A stretch of 34,181 bases of DNA, from contig DAOWET010000079.1 of NCBI GenBank assembly GCA_030638335.1, positions 1 to 34,181 on the forward strand, in the 5' to 3' direction. Source of the DNA: Nitrospirota bacterium (GTDB lineage Bacteria > Nitrospirota > Thermodesulfovibrionia > Thermodesulfovibrionales > JdFR-86). Position numbers and translations under genes: made by a program. How positions within the stretch are numbered: the first letter of the stretch is position 1; every line of letters starts with the position of its first letter. The notes below the pieces were generated by a model that worked only from the letters and a program-made list of their open reading frames with translations, was not told where the DNA came from and did not search any database. Positions 21,509 through 29,521 of the stretch are shown here, one piece after another.

Positions 21509-21820
21509 TTGATACCTGATACATGGATCACTTGCCAACCATAGCAAAATACCATTACATTACGCTTAAAAAACAATGCGTTCCCGAATTAGCAAATTAG
21601 TTAATAGGCTTATTAGCACCTCTTATAGGTGAAACAGGGGGGTTCTTGTTACGAATGGTTACGGCTCCACGTTACATTTAGTAACATTCTGAAGATTCTT
21701 CACCAAGGTCTTCGTCAAAAACAGCTGCTTTGACTGCTGAAAAACAGACCAACGCCATGCAGGTGCATAATGAAATGTTTGCAGTAAACCCCTGCATGTG
21801 ATACAAATATATGACAATCA
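21509..21820. other. Divergent regulatory region between acs and the CBS/DUF294 gene
   Basis: No gene is visible. It contains the GTTAC array at 21647-21686, a small hairpin CACCT-CTTAT-AGGTG near 21617-21631, and possible sigma-70 boxes TTGCAG-N17-TACAAA just before the rightward gene at 21821, which has no Shine-Dalgarno sequence. Confidence 0.5.
21647..21686. promoter_or_regulatory. Upstream activator array at acs (GTTACG x2 plus GTTAC-N5-GTAAC)
   Basis: GTTACG at 21648 and 21658 (10 bp apart), then 13 bp on GTTAC at 21671, five bases, GTAAC at 21681-21685. The inverted pair lies about 184 bp upstream of the -12 box, a normal distance for an NtrC-type enhancer. The same layout occurs at 29463-29510. 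Confidence 0.7.
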
Positions 21821-23329
21821 ATGAGAAAAGCCGTAATCGACATAACATCCTTAAACAAGCTCAAGGCTCGGCAGGAGGCCCTCAAAGAAGCTGACAGCTT
21901 CCAGTACGGCGAGGCCCTCCGCGACGTGATGGTCACGCGCCTGCTAACCTGCGGCCCGCGGGAAATGGTAAATCCGGTCGCAAAGCGCATAGTGGAGAAC
22001 AAGACCACAAGCTCCATGGTCGTGGGTGACAGCGGGCAACTCCTTGGGATACTCACCGCGGGGGACATCATAAAGCGCATTGTTGTGCGCGACGGGGCCA
22101 CCAGCGAGACCGTCAGGGTCGAGGACGTCATGACCAGAAACCCCGTCTCCTTGAACCCCGACGACAGCGTATACAGGGCCTTGAGCGTGCTCAGTGTAAA
22201 GGGGGTAAAGCACCTTCCTCTGCTGGAGGAGGGCCGGCCTGTGGGGATAGTGACGCTGAGGCAGCTTCTGAAGCTCCGCTACCCGGAGCCAATGACATTT
22301 GTGGAGAGCATATCAAGCGCCTGTGATACGGCAGACCTCCGTGAAACAAGGGAGAAGCTGCCAGAGCTCGCGGCACGAAAGATGGCCATCGGGGTGCGCG
22401 CCTACAGCGTGGTCAACATGATCTCGCTCATCAACCAGGACATACACCGCAGGGCCTTCGAGCTCACGCTTGAGAGGCTTGGGGAGCCACCCTCGGGCTG
22501 CTGCCTCTTTCTGACCGGAAGCCACGGCAGGATGGAGAACCTCCTCGTCACGGACCAGGACCACGGCATGATAATAGCCGACAGCGCAGACGGCGTGACC
22601 CAGTACAGCCAGTACTACATGGAGCTTACAAGCGAGTTCTCGAACATGCTCGTGGACATAGGATATTCCTGGTGCCCGGGTTACATCATGAGCGTGAACC
22701 CCACCTGGCGAAAGAGCCTCTCGGAGTGGAAGGTGCAGATATCCTACTGGATGAACGCACAGGTGCTGAACCTCACGCGCTTCATCACCGTGCTCTTTGA
22801 TTCCATCCCCATATACGGGGACACGTCCCTGTTTTACGAGATGATGGACTATGCCTTCAGCGAGCTCTCAAAGCACCACGAGGCCCTGAGGATACTGCAC
22901 GAGGAGGAGGGACACCACAAGGTGCCCACCGGGCTTCTGGGAGGATTCATAACCGAAAAGAGCGGCCCGCACCACGGCAGTATGGATGTAAAGAAAAGCG
23001 GGCTCATATTCATGGTGGAGGCGGTGCGTATTCTTGCGCTGCAGCACAGAATTCGGGCCACCAGCACCCTCAAACGCATAGAGGCCCTGGTGGACGGGGG
23101 TTTCATACATCCTGATGATGGGGAGTATTTTGAGGCCTCATACCGGCTGCTTCTGCATTTCGCGTTGAACACTCAGGTCTCCAAGCACCTTGCGGGCAAG
23201 GAGATAAACACCTACATGGACCCGAACAAGCTCTCCCCCAGGGAAAAGGACGTGCTCAAGCGCGCCTTCAAATCCACCACCATGCTAAAAGGCTTTCTAG
23301 CCTCTGAATTCGGCGAACTAGTAATCTAA
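21821..23329 (+). CDS. CBS-domain / DUF294 putative nucleotidyltransferase (intact site)
   Basis: 502 aa. A CBS pair at about 30-150 (RDVMVTR, GILTAGDI, VEDVMTRNPVS, GIVTLRQL) probably senses adenine nucleotides. A DUF294 nucleotidyltransferase-fold domain at about 195-340 has the full signature GSHGRMENLLVTDQDH (233-248, Asp245 and Asp247 being the metal-binding pair). The DUF294 C-terminal helical domain occupies about 360-500. Related proteins in other bacteria lie near acetate transport and acetyl-CoA synthetase genes; their substrate is unknown. It is divergent from acs and lacks a Shine-Dalgarno sequence. A paralogue at 27416-29293 has lost this motif. Confidence 0.88.
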   Translation: MRKAVIDITSLNKLKARQEALKEADSFQYGEALRDVMVTRLLTCGPREMVNPVAKRIVENKTTSSMVVGDSGQLLGILTAGDIIKRIVVRDGATSETVRVEDVMTRNPVSLNPDDSVYRALSVLSVKGVKHLPLLEEGRPVGIVTLRQLLKLRYPEPMTFVESISSACDTADLRETREKLPELAARKMAIGVRAYSVVNMISLINQDIHRRAFELTLERLGEPPSGCCLFLTGSHGRMENLLVTDQDHGMIIADSADGVTQYSQYYMELTSEFSNMLVDIGYSWCPGYIMSVNPTWRKSLSEWKVQISYWMNAQVLNLTRFITVLFDSIPIYGDTSLFYEMMDYAFSELSKHHEALRILHEEEGHHKVPTGLLGGFITEKSGPHHGSMDVKKSGLIFMVEAVRILALQHRIRATSTLKRIEALVDGGFIHPDDGEYFEASYRLLLHFALNTQVSKHLAGKEINTYMDPNKLSPREKDVLKRAFKSTTMLKGFLASEFGELVI

Positions 23330-23431
23330 CGGGCACGGGCATGCAGCATCTTCTTTGTTGCGGCACGCTCGACGTACCCTAGTACGCCTTCGCGCACCGC
23401 GCCTCGAATCTACTACATTCCGAGCCCGTTA
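23327..23431. repeat. 105-bp palindromic element with 12-bp inverted ends
   Basis: TAACGGGCACGG at 23327-23338 mirrors the bases 23420-23431 with one mismatch. Inside is a hairpin CGTAC-CCTA-GTACG (23373-23386) with longer imperfect pairing around it. The element starts on the stop codon of the CBS/DUF294 gene. It has the shape of a MITE or extragenic palindromic unit; no ORF is inside. Confidence 0.55.
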
Positions 23432-23474
23432 TACGCTTTCAGTTTCTTGTTCTTCTTTTTTTCTATAAAGGAAA

Positions 23475-23494
23475 GTTCGCGCGCCTGGCCGAGG
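23475..23494. repeat. 20-base repeat GTTCGCGCGCCTGGCCGAGG, copy 2
   Basis: 18 of 20 bases match 8805-8824, and AAAGGAAA precedes it much as AAAGAGGAAT does there. The rest of the gene-free stretch 23432-23720 shows no other feature I can support. Confidence 0.45.
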
Positions 23495-23720
23495 AATTCA
23501 GGGTTGGGGTGCGGTGTCTTTGGTCTTTTCCCATTAGATCATTGACCTTGAAGAGCCTTTAATTAGCAGTTTTCATTAGTTGAGCGAAAGTTTGCTTGTC
23601 TGACGGAGGCATACGGGTCTGAGGTGATGTAGATACAAAGAAGAAGACACGAAGTCGTATCCCTATACGTCGAGTGGCTTATTCTGCAGTAGATGCATTG
23701 CATCAGGCCCGTAGGCCGTC

Positions 23721-24308
23721 TTACTTTTTCTTGTATTTATACATCCGCTGCTTCTCGTCCTCTGAAACAACCCTCAAGAGCCGTTTCTCGGGCGGGAGCT
23801 TCAGCTGCTTCTGGATGTAGACGGCCCTGTCATATATGGAAGAGGGCTTTTCCTTTATATTGCGCATGAAGCGCCAGAGCTTGCCCGGCCCCTTGGCTAT
23901 ATCCGGGTCGAGCCTGAGGGCCTGCTTGTAATCCTCAAGCGCCTCTTCATAACGGCCAAGCCTGTCGTTGAGCATCCCCCTGTTGGCATATGCCGGGGCG
24001 TACTCGCTGTCCATGGAGAGGGTCTTCGCGTACCACTCAAATGCTGCGGCGCTGTCCTCTTGCTGCATGTAGGCGATGGCCATGCCAAAGTGCGCGTTAA
24101 CGTTCTCCGGGTTAAACTCAAGGGCCTTCTCGAACTCGCTCAGGGCCTGGTCGTAAACCCCGTCAGTAAGGCGGTAGTTGCCCACCCTGACGTTATATTC
24201 CCCGGTCTTGTCAACGCTTCCCACGCGCCAGTAATATATGAAGGCGAAGATGCCGGTCATCACCAGCAGCATAATAACCGCCTGGGTTTTCTTCTCATCC
24301 CACGCCAT
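23721..24308 (-). CDS. Membrane-anchored TPR protein
   Basis: 195 aa. One N-terminal membrane helix (about 11-28), then three tetratricopeptide repeats at about 44-145 (GVYDQALSEFEKALEFNPEN, AAAFEWYAKTLSMDSEY, GRYEEALEDYKQALRLDPD), then a basic C-terminus ending in KYKKK. TPRs mediate protein-protein contact. The start lies 3 bp after the 82-aa membrane protein gene, so the two are co-transcribed. The partner is unknown. Confidence 0.85.
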   Translation of the reverse strand: MAWDEKKTQAVIMLLVMTGIFAFIYYWRVGSVDKTGEYNVRVGNYRLTDGVYDQALSEFEKALEFNPENVNAHFGMAIAYMQQEDSAAAFEWYAKTLSMDSEYAPAYANRGMLNDRLGRYEEALEDYKQALRLDPDIAKGPGKLWRFMRNIKEKPSSIYDRAVYIQKQLKLPPEKRLLRVVSEDEKQRMYKYKKK

Positions 24309-24311
24309 CTG

Positions 24312-24560
24312 CTACCTCCCCGCTGCCCCGAAATATTTGAACATTATCACTTTGGCAAATACGAACGCAAAAGTCACCGCTATTATGCCGGCTACGATCC
24401 CACTTCTTTTCTTGAGTGCCTTGGCCTCGTCATCCGTGGGGTGCTTCTTCCTCTTGGCCACAAAGCGGTTATAGGACATGCTGTATATGATCCCTCTTAC
24501 AGGGACGAACAATGCCACCCCCAGGACTATTGATGATATGCCATACCAGAGTTCGTACAA
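24312..24560 (-). CDS. Small two-helix membrane protein
   Basis: 82 aa with hydrophobic helices at about 5-25 and 53-75 and a very basic loop between them (VAKRKKHPTDDEAKALKKR). The start codon is TTG at 24560, with GGGAGAG 7 bases before it. It is followed 3 bp later by the TPR protein. It comes after a strong terminator that follows the symporter, so it is either its own unit or a low-level read-through product. Family not recognised. Confidence 0.7.
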   Translation of the reverse strand: MYELWYGISSIVLGVALFVPVRGIIYSMSYNRFVAKRKKHPTDDEAKALKKRSGIVAGIIAVTFAFVFAKVIMFKYFGAAGR

Positions 24561-24578
24561 TTTTCTCTCCCATTAGAG

Positions 24579-24624
24579 AATAAAGAATCCGGGGCCCCAA
24601 CCGCAAGCGCGGCCGGGACCCCGG
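24579..24624 (-). terminator. Strong terminator after the sodium:solute symporter gene
   Basis: On the minus strand a 16-bp stem (24624-24609 with 24604-24589, three G-T wobbles) around GCTT, followed by ATTCTTTATT. Confidence 0.75.
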
Positions 24625-24647
24625 TAAAACCTCAAGACCGCAAGGTC

Positions 24648-26600
24648 TTAGGGTGCGTCTACGTCCATACGTGCCACTTTCACGTCACCGATGTCATCCA
24701 CAAGCGCTGTGATCTCGGTCTCAGGCATCGTGGACATCTCCATCTTGTAGGCGAGGAACCACATCATGCCTACTCCAAGGGCCCACCAGATGATGTGCCA
24801 GACCCAGATTGACGGCATGCCAGCGATGGCCCAGGTGGTGGGATCGTTGGGGTTGCCGAAGATGGTGTTGCCGATGACGGCGCCAGGGCCAACGCCGAAG
24901 AAGAACCATACCAGCGTCACGATCCATGCAACGGGCTTCAGACCCTGCTTGGATGCGGGAAGGCTGGCATGCTCTCTCAGGAAGTTGTGGTACTTCATCC
25001 TGTGCTCGGTTGCTTCCTTATCCTGCGCAAAAGCGGAGATAAGGATAGCCGCGCCGAAGTTGAAGTAGATGCCCCAGGCAGCCGAGTGCATGGTCAGAGG
25101 CCAGCGGCCCCATGCGGTGATACCGAACCATGACACACCGATCTTCTCGGTGCAGACAACGGCGATAAGGCCGAGTACCAGGCCCACGGTTACGCCGCGG
25201 CGGGTAAGCCATGGCCACCAGCAAACGCCGATCAGTGCGGGCCACATCTGGAAACCAAAGGCCACTGCGAGACCGCCCAGGAGCACGAGGGCGTCCGTGG
25301 CATGGGTCGCAACGAACAGGGCTGCCAGAACGATGATCACAACGCCGATACGGCCAAAGAGCTTCTGGGTCTTGTGGCTTGCGTTGGGGTTCAGGAACCG
25401 CTTGTACAGGTCACGGGTCAGCATGCCGCCGGCCGTGGACATGTAGGCAGCACCGGTTGACTGCATGGCTGCCAGGGCGCAAACGGCCAGGAGGCCGACG
25501 AACCAGGGAGCCGAATCCTTAAGCAGGTTAATGAGGGCCGGTACGACCATACCCTGCTTGCCCGGCAACTTCATGATGTCGCCGCCGATGTTAAGGATGT
25601 CCTTGGCGTAGCCTGCTTCGAGCATTGCCGCGTCAGCACCGATCATGTGGGCGCCAAAGCCCTGTATGGCGGTGAAGATGATGAGGATGAAGCCGATACC
25701 TGCTGAAGAAGCCCACACCTGCTGGGGAGCGAAGGGGCGGGGGTTCTTGTTCGCGAAGCTCCACATGGAGAACGCAGGTGCTGACTGGATGCCCATGAGG
25801 GCCCACATGTAGGTCAGGCACATCACGCCGGTCCATGCGCCGCCAACAGCCTTGCCGCCGGCGCTTACGAACTGGATCACGCCCGGAATGGCGATATAGT
25901 GGCTGTAGCCGTTCGGAGTACGGACCTTGTCGATCTCAGCCATGTTGGCCATGCCCTGCGTGAGTGCGCCAAAGCCGCCCACGAAGTGCAGGGTTATCAG
26001 GCCGATGGCAAGTATACCGCCGGCAAGAAGCAGGCACTGCATAGTGTCCACGTATGCCACGGCGCGGAGTCCGCCGGACGCAACGTAGATGATAACGACG
26101 ATTGAGAGCATCCACATGCCGAGGTTAACGGCCATCCACCCGTCGGTGAGGACGTTGAACAGGAAGCCCGATGCGCGGAGCTGGACGCCGAGGTACGGGA
26201 CCGAGAAGATAAGGGCCACGACAACCGTGAGAATCCTCATAGCGTCGGAACGGTAGTACTCCGCGAACATCTCGCCAGGTGTTACGAATCCAAAACGCTT
26301 ACCAAGGATCCATTGGCGCTTGAGGAAGAGGACGCCCGTAAATGGAATGGTGATCGCATAGAACGATGCGTAAGCATACTGGAACCCGCTTGTGTAGACG
26401 AGACCCGGGTGTCCCATGAAGGTCCATCCCGAAAAACTCGTCGCCGTTGCCGCTAGCACGAAGACCCAGATGGGTATCGAACGACCGGCAATAAAGTAAT
26501 CTGATGCTGTCTTGGCCTGCATGGCGCCTTTTATACCCCAGAAGATACAATAGGCCCAGTACATGGCGACAAATATGAACAACCAGGTAACTGATGTCAA
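24648..26600 (-). CDS. Sodium:solute symporter family protein (SSS/SLC5), probable organic acid uptake
   Basis: 650 aa with about 13-14 membrane helices. SSS features: ASDYFIAGRSIPIW near 32-45, ATATSFSGWTFMGHPGLVY near 51-69, and GGLRAVAYVDTMQ. It is longer than ActP (about 550 aa) and has an extra C-terminal helical region and a soluble acidic tail (about 635-650). Sodium-driven uptake of acetate or another short acid is inferred from neighbours: acs, two DUF294 proteins and an SLC5-fused kinase. The start is TTG at 26600 behind AAGGAGGG. It is probably the last gene of the operon that begins at 29293. Confidence 0.88.
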   Translation of the reverse strand: MTSVTWLFIFVAMYWAYCIFWGIKGAMQAKTASDYFIAGRSIPIWVFVLAATATSFSGWTFMGHPGLVYTSGFQYAYASFYAITIPFTGVLFLKRQWILGKRFGFVTPGEMFAEYYRSDAMRILTVVVALIFSVPYLGVQLRASGFLFNVLTDGWMAVNLGMWMLSIVVIIYVASGGLRAVAYVDTMQCLLLAGGILAIGLITLHFVGGFGALTQGMANMAEIDKVRTPNGYSHYIAIPGVIQFVSAGGKAVGGAWTGVMCLTYMWALMGIQSAPAFSMWSFANKNPRPFAPQQVWASSAGIGFILIIFTAIQGFGAHMIGADAAMLEAGYAKDILNIGGDIMKLPGKQGMVVPALINLLKDSAPWFVGLLAVCALAAMQSTGAAYMSTAGGMLTRDLYKRFLNPNASHKTQKLFGRIGVVIIVLAALFVATHATDALVLLGGLAVAFGFQMWPALIGVCWWPWLTRRGVTVGLVLGLIAVVCTEKIGVSWFGITAWGRWPLTMHSAAWGIYFNFGAAILISAFAQDKEATEHRMKYHNFLREHASLPASKQGLKPVAWIVTLVWFFFGVGPGAVIGNTIFGNPNDPTTWAIAGMPSIWVWHIIWWALGVGMMWFLAYKMEMSTMPETEITALVDDIGDVKVARMDVDAP

Positions 26601-26698
26601 AGTTTCCCTCCTTCTGTGAAAAAAAAATTGTTTATACTCTCCCTAAAGCTGCTTCCCAACTATCGTTACCGCCGACTCCCCTGTGGATCACCCCCTTT

Positions 26699-27406
26699 TC
26701 ATATCTTTCCCACCGAGACGAGGTCCCCTACGGAATGGACCCCGCAGGGCGGGAGAAAATAAAGGAATCTCTGGAACAACTGAGCTGTCAGATACGCGTC
26801 ATGGAACGCGTTATGAGCCTTTTCCATACCAAGGCCGTACCGCCTGGCCATGGAGAACAGGTCCTTCCGGCTTGTCATGCCCTTGTAGTGCCGCGCGAAA
26901 TCCGCATCGTTCTCGTAGAGCCAGTCGTGGATGCTGTGGGTGTCCGTGGCCGGGCTCTGGAGCTTCACCCCGTAGAGCTTCTTCAAGGCATTGTTCACGA
27001 AGTTCATGTCTATGGACACGAAGTGCCCCACAAGCACAGCGTCCCCGACGAATTCCAGGAACTCGTCCAGCACCCCGGCCAGCCCGCAGGCGTCTTCAAG
27101 GTCGGTCTTGGTTATCTCATGCACAAGCACGCCCTCGCTCTTGAGCGGGCGCTCTGGCTTCACGAGGCTGTAAAAGGTCTCCATCGGGTATATGCCCGCG
27201 CCCTTCATCTTTATCGCACCAATGGAGATGATGGAGTCGCGCTTGAGATCAAGGCCGGTGAGCTCGGTGTCAAAGGCCACGTAATCCGCCTCCAGCACAG
27301 GGGCGTTCATGTCCACCCGCTCCCTGACCCTCTGGCTGCGCATCACGGCCGGGGTCTGCTCCATGTGGCGCTGCCCGCCGAATATCTTCTCAAGCATGCC
27401 TACCAT
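26699..27406 (-). CDS. DEDDh 3'-5' exonuclease (DnaQ-like)
   Basis: 235 aa of the DNA polymerase III epsilon exonuclease fold. ExoI AFDTELTGLD with Asp46 and Glu48; ExoII HFVSIDMNFV with Asp133; ExoIII HNAFHDA with His198 and Asp203, so all catalytic residues are present. The N-terminal 38 residues precede the fold. It is a stand-alone protein, not the replicative subunit as such. Genes of this type are often seen between DUF294 proteins and SSS permeases, for reasons that are not known. It starts 9 bp after the cNMP/CBS/DUF294 stop with AGAGGG. Confidence 0.88.
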   Translation of the reverse strand: MVGMLEKIFGGQRHMEQTPAVMRSQRVRERVDMNAPVLEADYVAFDTELTGLDLKRDSIISIGAIKMKGAGIYPMETFYSLVKPERPLKSEGVLVHEITKTDLEDACGLAGVLDEFLEFVGDAVLVGHFVSIDMNFVNNALKKLYGVKLQSPATDTHSIHDWLYENDADFARHYKGMTSRKDLFSMARRYGLGMEKAHNAFHDAYLTAQLFQRFLYFLPPCGVHSVGDLVSVGKI

Positions 27407-27415
27407 TATCGCCCT

Positions 27416-29293
27416 CTAAACCCTCTCCGTCCTGTAGCTCTTTTCGAGTATGTCGTACACGGTGGCCGTAAGATGGAATATCTCACGAAGCGTGTTCTTC
27501 TCCATGTTCGTAAGCTTCTCCGGGTTCACGAAGGTATCAGGCTCCAGCCCGCGCTCGATGAGGTCCAGTTGGTGGTGGATGAGCAGCGAGTCAAGGTAAT
27601 TGAGCGCCTGGATCATGTCCTCTGCGTATGCGAACCCGTACCGGTCGCGAAGGAGCTGGAGCCGCTTGATGGTGGATGTCTCGCGGAAGCCCTTCTCAAG
27701 CGCGAAGACCCTGACCGCATCCACAATGGGACGGAGACCCTTCAGGGTGAGGTCGAACTCGTTGCGGTGCTCGCCGGACTTCTCCACCACAAAACGCCGG
27801 AAGAACCCGAGCGGCGGGCGGTTGGCAACCGTGACCGCGGCCAGAAGGTCCATTATCTCTTCCATGGCGCTGGTGAGCGTCATCAGGTGGTCCTTCAGCG
27901 CCTCCACCATGTCCTCATTCCCCTTGATGTGCCTCATGTCAAAGAACTGCGGCTCGGGAAGGCCGCGCACCTCGTGCTTCCAGGAGTCAAAGAGGTCCTT
28001 CCAGCCGGTGAGGCTCTTTATGTGCCCGGCAGACAGCACACCCTCGCGGCAGGCCGGACAGAGTTTTGACATTATCTTGTTCACCGATGCGGTCAGGAGC
28101 CCAAAATACTGCTCAGCCGCCCCCAGCACCTTGGTGTTGTTCGTGTCCTCATGGATTATGGCAAGCCTTATGTTCAGCGTGAGGGTAAGCTCGCGCCTGC
28201 CCGAGCCCCCGTAGAGAAAGACCGTGTAGGGTATTGGCGGCTCCCCCAGGGCGGCCTCTGAGAGCTCGAAGCCCTTGATGACCATCTTCTCTGCTATCTC
28301 TGTGATGAGGCCGGCGATATTCGTGGCCTTTGCCCCCTCGAAAACCAGAGCGGTCACTGCCTTGTAGAGCTTGGGCGCCAGAGCGGCAAGCTCCTCACCG
28401 CTTGTGGCCCTCTCTATCTCCTTGGCGATGACGGTTGGGGATGAGCCCTGCAGGACCATGAAGTCGTGGTTGGTGACCACGCCCATGAACTTCCCCTTCT
28501 CCATAACCAGGAGGTGGTGTATCTTGTAGCGCATCATGCTCAGAAGGGCCTCGAAACAGAACCCGTCAGCGTCCAGCTTGATAAGGGGGCTGCTCATGAT
28601 GGCACTGGCAGGGGTCTTGATCTCAACGCCTGTGGCGACCACCTTGTCCCTCAAGTCCCTGTCCGTGATTATGCCCACGGGGGCCCCCGCGGCCTCCAGA
28701 AGGATGACCGAGCTGACCCTGTTTTCGCTCATGAGAGCGGCTGCCTGCTGTATCGTCACGTCCTCACCGGCAGTGACCGGCTTGCGGCCCACTATGCTGC
28801 CAAGCGTGGTGGTGAACAGCCTGCGCTCGCTCTCGCCAAAGCCCACATAACGGCGCCTGGTCTCGTCATGGGTCTTGTCAATGAAATTTATGAAAAAGCT
28901 CCGCATGAAGTGTTCGTTCACAGCGGGGTTGCTCTGGAAGAGAGCTGTGATCTTTTCCTTGGAGATGAGGTAGCAGATGGTGTCCTCAACCGCCACGATG
29001 TTGGCCCTCGAACGGTCCCCGCTTATCACGGAGACCAGGCCGAACTGCTCCCCCTCGCTACGGTAGTCGATGACGATCTCCTCACCGTTGTTGGAGACCA
29101 GATAGACCTTGACAGCGCCCTTCTTGATAAACCTGAGGTACTGGCTGGGCGGGCCGTCCTGGGTAAGTATCCGCACTCCCTTTGGATAGTACTCAAGGAC
29201 GATGTCCTCCATCAAAACGTCCAGTTCCTCCCTGGAAAGGGTCTCAAAGGGAGGGACATCTACAAGAAAATCTATGGTTTCTTCTTTAAGCAC
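27416..29293 (-). CDS. cNMP-binding / CBS / DUF294 protein with a lost nucleotidyltransferase site
   Basis: 625 aa. Cyclic-nucleotide-binding-like domain at about 15-130 (PPSQYLRFIKKGAVKVYLVS), a CBS pair at about 160-285 (GIITDRDLRD, GVVTNHDFMV), a DUF294 domain at about 300-450 and the DUF294 C-terminal domain at about 485-620. Where the paralogue at 21821-23329 has TDQDH, this protein reads TLNIR (372-376) after an intact GGSGRRE, so both metal-binding Asp are gone. A regulatory or scaffold role is likely. The start is GTG at 29293, with no Shine-Dalgarno sequence, at about the predicted start site of the sigma-54 promoter, so the mRNA may be leaderless. It is the first gene of the operon with the exonuclease and symporter. 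Confidence 0.88.
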   Translation of the reverse strand: MLKEETIDFLVDVPPFETLSREELDVLMEDIVLEYYPKGVRILTQDGPPSQYLRFIKKGAVKVYLVSNNGEEIVIDYRSEGEQFGLVSVISGDRSRANIVAVEDTICYLISKEKITALFQSNPAVNEHFMRSFFINFIDKTHDETRRRYVGFGESERRLFTTTLGSIVGRKPVTAGEDVTIQQAAALMSENRVSSVILLEAAGAPVGIITDRDLRDKVVATGVEIKTPASAIMSSPLIKLDADGFCFEALLSMMRYKIHHLLVMEKGKFMGVVTNHDFMVLQGSSPTVIAKEIERATSGEELAALAPKLYKAVTALVFEGAKATNIAGLITEIAEKMVIKGFELSEAALGEPPIPYTVFLYGGSGRRELTLTLNIRLAIIHEDTNNTKVLGAAEQYFGLLTASVNKIMSKLCPACREGVLSAGHIKSLTGWKDLFDSWKHEVRGLPEPQFFDMRHIKGNEDMVEALKDHLMTLTSAMEEIMDLLAAVTVANRPPLGFFRRFVVEKSGEHRNEFDLTLKGLRPIVDAVRVFALEKGFRETSTIKRLQLLRDRYGFAYAEDMIQALNYLDSLLIHHQLDLIERGLEPDTFVNPEKLTNMEKNTLREIFHLTATVYDILEKSYRTERV

Positions 29294-29304
29294 GTATATA
29301 TATA

Positions 29305-29320
29305 AGCAATTTGAGTGCCA
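29305..29320 (-). promoter_or_regulatory. Consensus sigma-54 promoter of the cNMP/CBS/DUF294 operon
   Basis: On the minus strand TGGCACTCAAATTGCT, a full match to TGGCAC-N5-TTGCW. Transcription should begin at about 29294, one base before the GTG start. Confidence 0.85.
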
Positions 29321-29461
29321 TGGCCTGCACAGTCACAACCCCCCTGGGAACAGATGCGATCAGTGTCACGTAACTAGATGAATAAATAGAATAATGTTAA
29401 GGCAGATCAATGTAACTTCTAGAGGGATAAATAATGCTTATATTCCGGACACAAAACTCTC

Positions 29462-29511
29462 CGTTACGAAAAGTTACGAAAAGTTACGAGAGGATGTTAC
29501 AAAAGGTAACA
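29462..29511. promoter_or_regulatory. Upstream activator array (GTTACG x3 plus GTTAC-N5-GTAAC)
   Basis: GTTACG at 29463, 29473 and 29483 (strict 10-bp period), then 13 bp on GTTAC at 29496, five bases, GTAAC at 29506-29510. The inverted pair lies about 197 bp upstream of the -12 box. The layout equals that at acs. The array begins 11 bases downstream of the stop codon of the activator gene. Confidence 0.75.
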
Positions 29512-29521
29512 AAGAAAATAC

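Noticed and set aside
26594-28069. A 491-codon open frame on the + strand
   Set aside because: It spans antisense of the exonuclease and the DUF294 protein, both well supported, and has no family pattern or ribosome site.
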